A stretch of 64,000 nt of DNA from Metabacillus bambusae (GCF_017497975.1 NZ_JAGDEL010000004.1:124001-188000); one strand, 5' to 3'. Shown: positions 34,852 to 43,810, numbered from the stretch's first letter. Notes: a model not told the origin generated them from the sequence alone. Made by a program: numbers and translations.

Positions 34852-34866
34852 AAACATCCCCCTCTA

Positions 34867-34882
34867 TTGTAAGCGCTTTATT
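34867..34882 (-). promoter_or_regulatory. cre-like CcpA site before tctC
   Basis: TTGTAAGCGCTTTATT matches the cre consensus (WTGNAARCGYWWWCAW) at most positions except the right-hand CA. It lies about 15 bp upstream of the start codon, where CcpA binding would repress the tct operon when sugars are present. Confidence 0.5.
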
Positions 34883-35330
34883 ACTCTACCAAAAAAAATT
34901 TGTTAAGCTAAAATACCAATCTACCAAACTCCCCCTTTGTTTTTCCAAACCTACTTTTTAATAAGCTAAGAGCTTTTTCTTACAATAATCTTATCCCTAG
35001 CTTACACTAAAAAAAAATAGCAATTTTTCATAATTAGATATTCCAAATTTGAATAAGAACCAGTGTAATATCCGTTTTATGAAAACGCTTATTTTCTCAA
35101 ACATAAATATAATTTATTTAACAGAATTTTTAAAATATTTATTTTCTATCTAAATCCATTAAAAATTCCTATATGAGAATCGATTCCTTTATTGAATATC
35201 TAAACATGAGCTTTTGCTATTTAATCTTTTTATAAAAATACGTTAATTTATTTTCATAGCTATTAGTTTTTTAGAGACAATTCAATTGTATGCGAGGAGA
35301 AACCTAAATCTTAATAAAGGGGTAATGTGA
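34883..35330. other. 448-bp divergent regulatory spacer between tctC and the Ldh2 gene
   Basis: Very AT-rich and without a plausible gene. It holds the cre-like motif at 35079-35094 and must contain the promoters of both divergent units. No other conserved element is recognised. Confidence 0.5.
35079..35094 (+). promoter_or_regulatory. second cre-like CcpA site in the tctC/Ldh2 spacer
   Basis: ATGAAAACGCTTATTT fits the cre consensus apart from the C in the right half. It lies mid-way between the divergent tct operon and the dehydrogenase gene and could serve either. Confidence 0.5.
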
Positions 35331-36410
35331 ATGTCTGATATGTTGGTTAAACATGATCTATTAGCAATACTGGCAAAGAAGTTATTTGAAGCTGGTGGTT
35401 TAACTAGCGAAAATGCTTCAATCATCTCAAATGATTTAGTGGCTGCAAATTTAAGAGGTCTGGATTCTCACGGTGTATCTCGTATCCCTATGTATTTAGA
35501 ACGTATTAGGAAAGGAGTAGTAAACCCTAATCCAAACATAACATTTACACAAATAACAACTGCTGTTGGGTTAGTCGATGGTGACAATGGTATGGGATTT
35601 TTAGCTGGGCATCGGGCAATGAATGAAGCAATCATGCTGGCTGAAAATTCCGGGATTGGAATGGTTGGTGTTAGACGAAGCACACACTATGGAATGGCAG
35701 CACTGTATGTATTACAAGCATTAGATCAAGGTTATATTTCGATGGCTTATACGAATTCATCACCAGCACTTCCTGTTTATGGTGGAAGGAATGCATTTCT
35801 AGGTGCAAGTCCATTTGCTGCTGGCTTCCCTTCAGGAAACGAATCTCCATATGTTCTAGATATGGCCATGACTATCATTGCCAGAGGAAAAATAAGATTA
35901 GCGGCTGCACATGGCGAAGAAATACCTTTAGGTTTAGCCCTTGATGCCAATGGTGCTCCAACGACTAATGCACAAAATGCATTTAAAGGTGTTTGTTTGC
36001 CATTTGGCGGAACTAAAGGTGCAGCTATGGCGATGCTTATGGATCTATTTGCAGGTGTTTTTACTGGAGCCAATTATGGAGGCGACGTAAAAAGTCTATA
36101 TTTTGATCACTCAGAACCACAAAATGTCGGGCATATTTTTATAGCCATTCGACCAGATCTGTTTGTTACAAAGGAAGAATATGAACAAAGAATGGACACA
36201 TTTGTAAAACGGGCAAAATCTTGTCCACTTGCAGAGGGATTCGATGACATACAAATCCCCGGAGAACCCGAAGAAAAAGTTGTAAAAGTAAGACGTGAAT
36301 CAGGAATTCCATTGAGTAAGAAAATATATGAAACGTTAAAAAAAGAAGCTGAACATTATCATATAGATCTTTCAGATTTTGAGAAAGAATTCTCCTTTAC
36401 AAGTAAATAA
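35331..36410 (+). CDS. Ldh2/malate-sulfolactate dehydrogenase family oxidoreductase
   Basis: 359 residues. Family marks are NLRGLDSHGVSRIPMYLERI (about 40-59), STHYGMAALYVL (about 117-128), PLGLALDANGAPTTN and the LPFGGTKGAAMAMLMDLF segment. Members include type 2 malate or lactate, ureidoglycolate, 2,3-diketogulonate and (R)-sulfolactate dehydrogenases, all NAD(P)-dependent oxidations of 2-hydroxy acids. Divergent from tctC and single in its transcription unit. In locus B it could oxidise the imported hydroxy acid or the product of the HpsN-type enzyme. Confidence 0.87.
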   Translation: MSDMLVKHDLLAILAKKLFEAGGLTSENASIISNDLVAANLRGLDSHGVSRIPMYLERIRKGVVNPNPNITFTQITTAVGLVDGDNGMGFLAGHRAMNEAIMLAENSGIGMVGVRRSTHYGMAALYVLQALDQGYISMAYTNSSPALPVYGGRNAFLGASPFAAGFPSGNESPYVLDMAMTIIARGKIRLAAAHGEEIPLGLALDANGAPTTNAQNAFKGVCLPFGGTKGAAMAMLMDLFAGVFTGANYGGDVKSLYFDHSEPQNVGHIFIAIRPDLFVTKEEYEQRMDTFVKRAKSCPLAEGFDDIQIPGEPEEKVVKVRRESGIPLSKKIYETLKKEAEHYHIDLSDFEKEFSFTSK

Positions 36411-36414
36411 AACC

Positions 36415-36450
36415 TAAAAAAACCTAGTTTACGAACGAACTAGGTTTTTT
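36415..36450. terminator. bidirectional terminator
   Basis: AAAAACCTAGTT and AACTAGGTTTTT pair around an eight-base loop, with A and T runs outside. It separates the convergent Ldh2-type and AEC permease genes. Confidence 0.85.
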
Positions 36451-36454
36451 ACCG

Positions 36455-37378
36455 TTAAAAAATTAATTTAGAAACATATACAATAACTGTAACCGTTACA
36501 CAACTAAGCAAGGTCGAGACTAAAACGGTTTGTCCTGCAAATTCCGGATAATTATTATACTCTAAAGCCAATTGGGCACTATTTCTTGAAGATGGATATG
36601 AACTTGCTATAAATAATGCCTGGGCAGTCGTTCCTTCTAATTGACAAATATAAATGAGAAATAAAGAAATAAGTGGAGCTAAAATTAATCTTCCAAAACA
36701 ACTAAGGATAAGAACTAAACTGATCTTCTTTATCTTTATATAGGCGACTTGAGCTCCAAGTGTTAATAAAGCCATAGCAAGAAAACCGTCAGATACACTT
36801 TTTATTGGACTCCATATAAAATCAGGTATCTTTACGTTTAATCCCTGAAGCAATAATCCTAATAAAAGTGCATAAATCATAGGCATTTTAACAAATTCAT
36901 AAAATACCTTTAAGCCTTTAAAATTAACCGATACAGAGTTTATTAACCCATAAGTATAAGTAACAAAGTTCTGAATTATCATAACCACTATCTGGATCGA
37001 TAAACCTAAAGGGTTGTGACTAAAAACTAACTGACTAACTGGTATTCCAAAATTACCCGAGTTAACCAATACTATGCTATTTTTAAGATTAGCAGACATT
37101 CCTTTATCAAGTCTTAATAGTTTAGCTATTAACGAACTTATTATCATTAAACTAACGCATAATATGATTTGAAAAACAATAATTTCCACTAACACTTTCC
37201 CATTAATTTCACTTTCATAGATATTGGCAAATCCTACTGTAGGAAGAAAATAATAAGTTGTGATCTTGGACAAAGTATCTAAGTTAAATGTAAATTTTCT
37301 ATGAAGGAATATCCCGATTCCTATTAAAACAAAAACAGGAAATATTACATTTAAAATAATAAGGGATAATACTTCCAT
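36455..37378 (-). CDS. AEC family permease (auxin efflux carrier-like)
   Basis: About 307 residues with ten hydrophobic helices; helical pairs and the NSGNFGIPV motif (about 105-113) are typical of AEC transporters such as MleP/MadM, which move malate, malonate or similar acids. ATG 37378 with AGGA ten bases upstream is favoured; the frame extends to a TTG at 37396. It is 67 bp behind the isomerase gene and probably co-transcribed. Confidence 0.82.
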   Translation of the reverse strand: MEVLSLIILNVIFPVFVLIGIGIFLHRKFTFNLDTLSKITTYYFLPTVGFANIYESEINGKVLVEIIVFQIILCVSLMIISSLIAKLLRLDKGMSANLKNSIVLVNSGNFGIPVSQLVFSHNPLGLSIQIVVMIIQNFVTYTYGLINSVSVNFKGLKVFYEFVKMPMIYALLLGLLLQGLNVKIPDFIWSPIKSVSDGFLAMALLTLGAQVAYIKIKKISLVLILSCFGRLILAPLISLFLIYICQLEGTTAQALFIASSYPSSRNSAQLALEYNNYPEFAGQTVLVSTLLSCVTVTVIVYVSKLIF

Positions 37379-37445
37379 TTCAACCAATCCTATCAATTCA
37401 AAATAACTAAAAGCCGATTTTTTCTAACAATTTATGGTTCATAAC

Positions 37446-38252
37446 CTATAATCCCAATTTTTTCAGGTACTCTATAGACGATTTAGCTTCATCATAACTA
37501 CTCATTTCTTGTGAAATTTCAAGAGAAATGTAATTTGAGTAATTAATAGCTCTTAATGTACGAATGATCTTATAAAAATCCAGTTCTCCATTACCTGGTG
37601 CCCGGCGATTACTATCTGCAAAATGAACATGACTAATATAATCTTTTGCTTCCAAGAGGCTTTCAGTGATTGATGAATCTTCAAAGTTCATATGGTAAAC
37701 ATCCAGCATAAGGGTTAGATTTGGCAGATTTAACTTTCTGATAAAATTAAGTGCCTCACGGGTACTATTTAAATTGTTAATTACATTGATATTTTGTGGC
37801 TCTAATGTAACGTTTACTTTATATTTCTCCGCATGCTCACAAATCTGTTCAATGGATTCACACATCCATTTCCATGATTGTTCGCAATTACTTTTATTAA
37901 TATTACCCCTTAGTTTCCCTACACTAATTTGACTTCCGAACAATGAAGCAAATTCAATAATATCTTTCGTTCTGTTAACAGCTTCTGTTCTTATATCTTT
38001 ATTTTCATCAGTAAATGTTAGCTTATCATCACTAACAACAGGTCCTGTTCCTATTGGAGCTATATCAATACCTGTCCTTATGACGATTCTTTCAAATTGT
38101 GAGGAATCAATCAGTCTTGGATTACGTATTAAAGGTTCTATTGCAGAATATCCCAAATCTTTAAGGACTAAGAAAACTTCCTCCTCATCACCGCGGTAGC
38201 CTAACAATGGAGCCACTGTTTCTCTAGTTCCAAAAGGATAAGCCAGCTTCAA
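37446..38252 (-). CDS. sugar phosphate isomerase/epimerase family (xylose-isomerase-like TIM barrel)
   Basis: 268 residues. VTLEPQNI (metal Glu, about 148-155), LMLDVYHMNFED (Asp/His, about 180-191), HVHFADSNRRAPGNGELDF (about 205-223) and a late Glu in ISLEISQ form the usual metal site of the AP-endonuclease-2 fold. The family includes hydroxypyruvate isomerase and the OtnI 2-oxo-tetronate isomerase. OtnI would complement a DUF1537 kinase and class II aldolase such as those of locus A. TTG start with AGGAGGG five bases upstream. Confidence 0.82.
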   Translation of the reverse strand: MKLAYPFGTRETVAPLLGYRGDEEEVFLVLKDLGYSAIEPLIRNPRLIDSSQFERIVIRTGIDIAPIGTGPVVSDDKLTFTDENKDIRTEAVNRTKDIIEFASLFGSQISVGKLRGNINKSNCEQSWKWMCESIEQICEHAEKYKVNVTLEPQNINVINNLNSTREALNFIRKLNLPNLTLMLDVYHMNFEDSSITESLLEAKDYISHVHFADSNRRAPGNGELDFYKIIRTLRAINYSNYISLEISQEMSSYDEAKSSIEYLKKLGL

Positions 38253-38662
38253 GTCATCCCTCCTAACTTAAAGATAGTCTAAATTACGACTTACCTAATC
38301 ATTTCACATCCTCACCCATTATTGGAAGGGTATTCATTTTTCTGATTGAAATGTATTAGATAATCTATAATTAACATTAATACAGTTCTAAGCATAATTA
38401 AAATATAATTTTTTTATTAACAAACATAGAAAAATTCTATACATATTAACTAGAACTGAAGTTAATTGTTGAATGTAATGATTCAATTCATCTGTTTCTA
38501 AAATATTCTGTATAGCTTGAAAAATAAATGAGAGGAAAGAATAGTAAGTTCTTTAGTAAAAAAATCTTCTGGTTAAATGCTTCACATTATATTACTTTTA
38601 CTTTTTAATTTCATAATTTTCCACAGAACGATTATTATCAAACCTTTGTTCATCAATTACCC
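38253..38662. other. AT-rich spacer without recognisable gene
   Basis: About 410 bp. It must hold the promoter of the isomerase-permease unit. No hairpin, operator or protein fragment stands out before the repeat at 38663. Confidence 0.4.
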
Positions 38663-38765
38663 TAAGACGTGTTAATAACACTTATCGTTAGAGTGAAAAA
38701 TACAAATAGTAAAGGTTTGCAAGAGAGACTCATTTAATGTAACTTAGTAGATTTTCTTAATTAAG
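38663..38765 (+). repeat. GTGTTAATAACAC repeat, copy 1
   Basis: About 100 bp starting AAGACGTGTTAATAACACTT and ending CTTAATTAAG. It is about 80 per cent identical by eye to 47903-48012, and its first ~22 bp recur at 57909-57932. The core GTGTTAATAACAC is a perfect 13-bp palindrome. It adjoins a gene fragment. Confidence 0.75.
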
Positions 38766-38943
38766 TAAAGCCTCTGTCCTTCTTGCATCTGGAGAACTTG
38801 GAGCTTTGCAGACTGCATCTATTGTATCGGCATTCCCTTTCATATTTATTTTATTAATTATGATTGTTTCACTAAGTAAAGCTTTGAGAGAAGATTACCA
38901 AAAAATAGCGATTAATATAATAAAGGAGGATGTTTTGGATTAA
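38761..38943 (+). pseudogene. C-terminal remnant of a BCCT (betaine/carnitine/choline) transporter
   Basis: 60 codons without a start read GELGALQTASIVSAFPF, then a hydrophobic helix and LSKALREDYQ. This matches the last transmembrane helix and tail of OpuD/BetP-type transporters (GLGALQTASIIAALPF). The frame begins exactly at the end of the GTGTTAATAACAC repeat, so the 5' part was removed there. Confidence 0.8.
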
Positions 38944-38999
38944 ACATTTATTGCTTTTTCTTTATACTCTGGATGTACTCTAACGTTAATAATTTGCAT
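38940..38999 (-). pseudogene. N-terminal remnant of a GNAT acetyltransferase
   Basis: AAGGGGA precedes an ATG at 38999 and 19 codons, MQIINVRVHPEYKEKAINV, which match the start of small GNAT proteins (INVxxxPEYKEKAI). It stops where the BCCT fragment on the other strand ends, so two unrelated gene pieces are joined here. Confidence 0.6.
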
Positions 39000-39073
39000 A
39001 ATGACTTTCCCCTTATCTCGATATCCCTAAACACCTTAAAAACTGAAGCTACAACTACTTTTATCCATTCCAT
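38948..39073 (-). pseudogene. N-terminal remnant of an SMR-family (guanidinium/drug) exporter
   Basis: ATG 39073 behind GAGGTG starts MEWIKVVVASVFKVFRD, the first helix of small multidrug resistance proteins (MxWIxVxxAxxFEV). Homology ends after about 17 residues, at the junction with the GNAT fragment. The upstream guanidine-I riboswitch remnant supports an SugE/YkkC-type origin. Confidence 0.65.
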
Positions 39074-39102
39074 TACTATAAACACCTCTATGTCTATTTT
39101 GC

Positions 39103-39170
39103 AAAAAAACAAATGCCTAGGAGAAAACTGATAATAGTTTCTCCTAGGCTTTTTATCCTTCCGTGATACA
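39103..39170 (-). ncRNA. 3' remnant of a guanidine-I (ykkC) riboswitch with terminator
   Basis: On the minus strand ATCACGGAAGGATAAAAAGC matches the conserved 3' domain of the guanidine-I aptamer. The terminator GCCTAGGAGAAACT...AGTTTTCTCCTAGGC (39115-39149) with a T-run follows. The 5' aptamer half (GGTTCCG and GGTCCGAGAG elements) is absent; a lipoprotein fragment abuts instead. Confidence 0.6.
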
Positions 39171-39175
39171 GGATT

Positions 39176-39309
39176 GTACGAATAATTCTCTTCTTCTATG
39201 TGCATTTCCTTCATTTCTTAGTGAAAGAATTCTTCAAATGTTTGTTCTTTTAAACATCCAACTAATAACACGATAAAAAGTAAACATCCGTAAATTATTT
39301 TTTTTTCAA
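39176..39309 (-). pseudogene. N-terminal remnant of a lipoprotein gene
   Basis: AGGGGATAAA precedes a TTG at 39309. After a one-base loss in the poly-A run, the frame reads a lipoprotein signal, YGCLLFIVLLVGCLKEQ (lipobox LVGC). It is interrupted by a TAA at 39218-39220, then continues EMKEMHIEEENYSYN. It fuses into the riboswitch remnant. Confidence 0.55.
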
Positions 39310-39441
39310 TTTTATCCCCTATAAAAATCTTCTTATAAAATCCTGCTCCGATTGCTTAATACTAATTAATTCAAAGCCAGGCGTCCAACTCAATCTTTTT
39401 TTCTTCGAAACGTTCAACAAGGGATTTTAATTCGGATGCAT

Positions 39442-42400
39442 TTAATGCTCTGCGTTAAATTTATAGCTGCCGGAACCCACTTCGTAAACAGCATATCCGT
39501 CTTCCATACCAGTGAACGTTATGCCATCCGCTTCATGGGCAAGCTGATCCCCCTCGGTAACTGCCCACTGACTGTCTGCTGGGACATAAACGTTGGCCGT
39601 GGTGTTCACAGGAATTTCAACTTTGAGTGAGATTTTTCCGTCCTTAAGTTGTTTCCAACTGGACAAAACGTCACCTTTGACAGTTTCCAATCTCCCCTCT
39701 GCCTGTTTTAAATCTTTCGGCATGTATGGCTTGATCTTCACTTTGTTATAACCAGGTTCCTCAGGTTGAATCCCAGCGAGATATGCGTAGAACCACTCGC
39801 TAACCGTACCGAAAAAGTGATGACTCTGGGAACGAGAGGTTAGTTCCCAATTCTCAAGCAACGCTGTCGCGCCGTTTTCAATCCAGTGCCCCCAACTTGG
39901 GAACGTGCGCTGCGTAGCAATGGTGTAAGCAAGGTCTTTATAACCATGTTCTGTCAGTACTGGAAGCAGAAATTTCGTGCCAACAATACCGGTGTTTAGG
40001 TGGTTATCATGCTCCTCAACGTCTTTCACGAGATTGGCAACAACATCCTTTTCATGACCCTTAGGTACTAGACCAAACGCGAGTGGTACGGCGTTGGATG
40101 TCTGACGATATCCGGCATCGCGGGCAGTATTGTAAACGTTTGTTTCTGTATTAAAGAATTCCTCATTAAACGCAGCCTTAATGGCCGAAGCCTTTTCTTC
40201 GTACATACTTGCCTTTGATTCATCACCGAGAACCTTGGCTACGCTTGATAACGTAGAAGCAAACCGGTAATAATATGCAGTAGAGGTAAGATCCGGCCCC
40301 TCTGGCGGTGTCCCCACGTATCCTGGCGAAATCCAGTCGCCAAGTCCCATCCGCACAATATGTCCGTCCGCTTTCGAACCAATATAATCTAAATAAAGCT
40401 TCATTTCCTCGTAGACGTTAGCTAATATCCGTTTATCCCCATAGTGACGATACATCTCCCATGGAATTTCAAACAGCACCGCATCCCATATCGGCGTCGG
40501 TCCATGTGCAGCGTCCCATCCGGGAGCACCCTCATAACTGAAGCCAGCCGACGGTACAATATCCGGAATTTCTCCGCTCGGTCTTTGTGAATCACGAACA
40601 TCGTTAAGCCACTTGGTGTAAAAACGCGGCATATGGAAATTGTAAATGGACGTAGCTGCCATAACTTGGGCATCACCTGTCCAACCGTTTTTCTCATAAA
40701 CTGGGGTATCGGTTACAACATCGTACAAATTGTTCAAATAAGCACGTCGCACATTTTTGTTAATTTGATTAAGCAGTTGATTGGAACTTGAAAATTCACC
40801 CGTTGAGGCAACCGATGTATGAATCACATACCCTTTAAGGCTATCGAGTGTCGGTTTACCCGGGTAGCCTGAAACCCTAATGTACTGGTAACCCTTGTAA
40901 CTGAATTTAGGTTTCCATGTTTCGACACCTTCACCGTTTAAAATATAATGATCTGTCTGAAGTGGCCCATTAACTAAGGCTTGTCTAGTACTGAAGCCCT
41001 TTTCAGATTTTTCACTATAACTAAGTGTTACCTCTGTCCCTTTTGGCCCCTCCACTTGAAGCTCAGCCCAACCTGCGACATTTATTCCAAAATCGAATTC
41101 ATACACACCAGGGCTGACCTCTTCGACTGACTTAGGTTGGATGGTGTCGATTTCTTTAATCGCTTCATGCTGAAATGCATGTAATTCACCGTCTGGTGCT
41201 GCCACCTTTGATACCTTCTTCCACTCCGTATCATCGAACTCTGAAGATGTCCAACCTTTCTGAACAAGCCGAGCATCGAACACTTCCCCTTCGTATAGAG
41301 AATCAAAGCGCGTTGGCCCTTCCGCTGCTCGCCAAGACTCATCACTTATAATCGTATCTGTACTACCGTCTTCATATTCAATTTCCATCTGTAATAATAA
41401 CTTTGGATCATCGTGCCATGGGGCCGTATGCCAAAACCATATAGTTGGTGAAGTCATGCCATACTTTCCGCGTCCAAGCTCGACCCCAATTGCATTATCT
41501 CCCTGATTTAGTTGATTGGTTACGTCATAGGTAGTGTACAATACAGTTTCTTCATAATTCGTAGAGTTCGGATCAAGCACACGATCTCCGACCTTTTCAC
41601 CGTTAAGCGCTAATTCATAAAACCCTAAACCGCTCACGTATACCCGTGCCTGTTTTACCGGCTTCTCAACGGGAAATTCCTTACGAAGAAGAGGAGCAGG
41701 CGCCGGAGATGTTTCAACACGCAAGGTGCGATCGCCGTCTACTGGCTTACCATCTACATAAGCCGTCCCGCCTGAGTAAACATCATCAGTATGACTGTAC
41801 CATGCAATATCCTTTGCAACATCGGAAGCTTCTAAATAATATATTCCTGACGGAAGTGCTTCTTCTAACTCCATTGAAACCCAAGATGCGTTTCTAAAAT
41901 TAGAAAATCGTTCTTCTGCTAAAACCTCGCCTTGCGGATTATCCTTATAAATTTTCAATGTAAAAGCAGACTCCGGGTTCCCCCAGTTGGGAATCTGTAC
42001 GTCAACAGTGGTAAACTTCCCTTTCATCGTAAATGACTGCCCTAATGTGTGACCACTCTCTAATCTTGACGTCACATTACGAACAGAGGTATCGATAGGC
42101 ACCCCGTATTCTCCTTCTAGACCTATCCACTCTGCCTGCCAAGCAGATTCATCAAGCAAACCCATCTCCAACCAAGCGGGCTTGCTCCACTTCGAGGGCT
42201 TTTCACCGTGATTGTCCCACACTTTCACACGCCAAAAATAGCGCTTTTTAGATTCTAATGCTTTTCCCTCGTACACGATGTTAACCGACTCATCGGAGTC
42301 AACCTTACCCGTGTCCCAAAGGTCTGGTTCATTTTTTAGTAGTTGACTTTTATTGCTTGCCACCTGGATTTGGTAGGCAGTTTGCTTCTGCCCTCTATTA

Positions 42401-42585
42401 CTGGACTCCAACTCCCAGCTCAGCCGCGGTTCTGTCACATCAATGCCAAGCGGGTTGTTGGTATATTCTGTTCTCAAATTAGTAACATCTATTTTCTTAT
42501 CCGATTTACCGAATGCTATGTTCGCTATTGGCAGTACCGTTATAATAAGAACAATGGACAATAATAGGCTTAAAGTTTTTCTCAT
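39442..42585 (-). CDS. secreted alpha-L-rhamnosidase (GH78)
   Basis: 1047 residues. Sec signal peptide (about 1-27), Ig-like N-terminal domain with RLSWELES (about 50), an inserted jelly-roll-like module (about 165-305), rhamnosidase N and concanavalin-like domains, (alpha/alpha)6 catalytic barrel with the acidic motif DTPVYEKNGWTGDAQ (about 625-640), and C-terminal beta domain. It cleaves terminal L-rhamnose from plant glycosides or polysaccharides outside the cell. Codon usage is visibly GC-richer than its neighbours, suggesting acquisition from elsewhere. No transport or rhamnose-metabolism genes survive beside it, only a binding-protein relic. Confidence 0.92.
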   Translation of the reverse strand: MRKTLSLLLSIVLIITVLPIANIAFGKSDKKIDVTNLRTEYTNNPLGIDVTEPRLSWELESSNRGQKQTAYQIQVASNKSQLLKNEPDLWDTGKVDSDESVNIVYEGKALESKKRYFWRVKVWDNHGEKPSKWSKPAWLEMGLLDESAWQAEWIGLEGEYGVPIDTSVRNVTSRLESGHTLGQSFTMKGKFTTVDVQIPNWGNPESAFTLKIYKDNPQGEVLAEERFSNFRNASWVSMELEEALPSGIYYLEASDVAKDIAWYSHTDDVYSGGTAYVDGKPVDGDRTLRVETSPAPAPLLRKEFPVEKPVKQARVYVSGLGFYELALNGEKVGDRVLDPNSTNYEETVLYTTYDVTNQLNQGDNAIGVELGRGKYGMTSPTIWFWHTAPWHDDPKLLLQMEIEYEDGSTDTIISDESWRAAEGPTRFDSLYEGEVFDARLVQKGWTSSEFDDTEWKKVSKVAAPDGELHAFQHEAIKEIDTIQPKSVEEVSPGVYEFDFGINVAGWAELQVEGPKGTEVTLSYSEKSEKGFSTRQALVNGPLQTDHYILNGEGVETWKPKFSYKGYQYIRVSGYPGKPTLDSLKGYVIHTSVASTGEFSSSNQLLNQINKNVRRAYLNNLYDVVTDTPVYEKNGWTGDAQVMAATSIYNFHMPRFYTKWLNDVRDSQRPSGEIPDIVPSAGFSYEGAPGWDAAHGPTPIWDAVLFEIPWEMYRHYGDKRILANVYEEMKLYLDYIGSKADGHIVRMGLGDWISPGYVGTPPEGPDLTSTAYYYRFASTLSSVAKVLGDESKASMYEEKASAIKAAFNEEFFNTETNVYNTARDAGYRQTSNAVPLAFGLVPKGHEKDVVANLVKDVEEHDNHLNTGIVGTKFLLPVLTEHGYKDLAYTIATQRTFPSWGHWIENGATALLENWELTSRSQSHHFFGTVSEWFYAYLAGIQPEEPGYNKVKIKPYMPKDLKQAEGRLETVKGDVLSSWKQLKDGKISLKVEIPVNTTANVYVPADSQWAVTEGDQLAHEADGITFTGMEDGYAVYEVGSGSYKFNAEH

Positions 42586-43036
42586 ATTTTTCTCATCCCC
42601 CTTTTTCTTCCATTCATGACCTTTTAAACTCCCTATAACTAGTTACTTCTTTCTAACGACAGGGTAGTAGGTTTTGAAAAACCTACCGCAACCTTTTGAT
42701 CAAAGAATCCGTATTAGCCTTGAGCGTGTGATACAGCCCCCTGGAAATATGATCATTCTCGAGCTGATGATCAAGAAGTTGTATATAGCTTTCTATGAGT
42801 TTGATGACTTTTTCCGTTAAAATCCCTATTCTTTATACAGTCCGGCCGCTGTTAAATGAATTTTAAATGAATAGACTGCACTTGCGTTTGCTATTTCACC
42901 CCCTTAATAGTTGAATGGGTTCGGTTTGGAATCTTCCCATGGGTATATCAATCTATAAATTTACATCAGTCTATTAAGTAAAGAATCTGTCTGATCCGTG
43001 TGTTATATGCCTGCTCGGTGATCAAATCATTTTCTT
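42586..43036. other. spacer upstream of the rhamnosidase gene
   Basis: No intact gene. A tight hairpin (GTAGGTTTT/AAAACCTAC, 42667-42686) lies about 80 bp upstream of the start. A TTAATAGTTGAA piece near 42900 resembles the small palindromic repeat family seen elsewhere in the window. Confidence 0.4.
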
Positions 43037-43150
43037 TCTGATGCCTGTAATTTCTCCCTCAACTAATGCGTGTGCTGTCATCCAGCCATATAGCCTGCAT
43101 CAATTGGGTCCCAAAGGTACTTCCTCACCACTTCCAAACTATGTTTAGGT
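43037..43150 (-). pseudogene. C-terminal remnant of a RhaS/LsrB-type sugar-binding protein
   Basis: The minus strand encodes KYLWDPIDAGYMA in one frame, then TAHALVEGEITG in the next. Together these match the C-terminal WDPxDxGY...A.ALVxGE segment of rhamnose or AI-2 ABC binding proteins. The frameshift and missing flanks make it a relic. Its neighbour is the alpha-L-rhamnosidase, so a rhamnose-uptake locus may once have stood here. Confidence 0.65.
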
Positions 43151-43169
43151 CTTGTTCACTACCTTCATA

Positions 43170-43185
43170 AGGATAACGCTTACAA
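43170..43185 (-). promoter_or_regulatory. cre-like CcpA site
   Basis: Minus-strand TTGTAAGCGTTATCCT fits the cre consensus in 14 of 16 positions. It lies upstream of the sugar-binding-protein relic and may have controlled that lost locus. Confidence 0.4.
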
Positions 43186-43586
43186 TCAATTAGTCGCTCT
43201 GAATTAAACAGGCACAAATTTGAAAGTTTATTTCCTTACATCTATATTCTAAATAATGGGAATATTCATTAAAAGGGGACGATCCTCTGATTAGGGGGGT
43301 AATTTTCGGAAGATCACCAAAAATCGAAAATGACCACCCATGACAGGGATACGAAAATGAGACTTTCGTGCATTCACATGAGTACCATTCTGGGTGTTTT
43401 TGCACATCTCCCGATAAAGGGGAATAGCACCCGAACATTCACTGAATGGCGGGGCGACCACTAAGTCAAGCTTTTCTAATTAACCCACGTTTTTCAATCT
43501 CATGATATAACGTTGATTTTGTTACAGTCGTTTTTCTCTCAATTTACGGTAAGCATTAACAGAAGCAGCTTATTCAGTAAGAGGAT

Positions 43587-43810
43587 CTAAAAACTATCTC
43601 GGAGCACTGTATAGGAGTACATTAATTTTCCGCTTCTAGCTCTAGCAATATCAGAAAGTTCTTTTATCATGGGTGACTTTCGATAAAACCCCTTAAAATG
43701 AAAATACTTTATCTCTATAAGCGGCTTAATACCAATATCATTTAGCTTATTAAAAATAAAGGTTACTAGTTCAGTAGCATCTGTAATGAAAAACGCCTCA
43801 ACTCCAGTAC
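43587..43810 (-). pseudogene. unidentified protein fragment
   Basis: About 74 open codons without a start, including STGVEAFFITDATELV and IKYFHFKGFYRKSP, have convincing amino-acid composition but no family I recognise. A short identical-looking stretch (STG in the frame L-(E/D)-STG) also follows the broken LysR gene at 57960-58029, so both sites carry relics of the same gene pair. Confidence 0.4.

Noticed and set aside
39103-39200. T-box riboswitch before the SMR fragment
   Set aside because: The AGGGTGG-type T-box sequence is missing. ACGGAAGGATAAAA before the terminator fits the guanidine-I class and the SMR gene behind it.
43190-43438. 82-codon minus-strand frame upstream of the sugar-binding-protein relic
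   Set aside because: No ribosome-binding site, no recognisable family, and composition rich in Cys, Ser and Pro. The surrounding repeated GAAAATGA and GGGG motifs look non-coding, possibly old transposon DNA.
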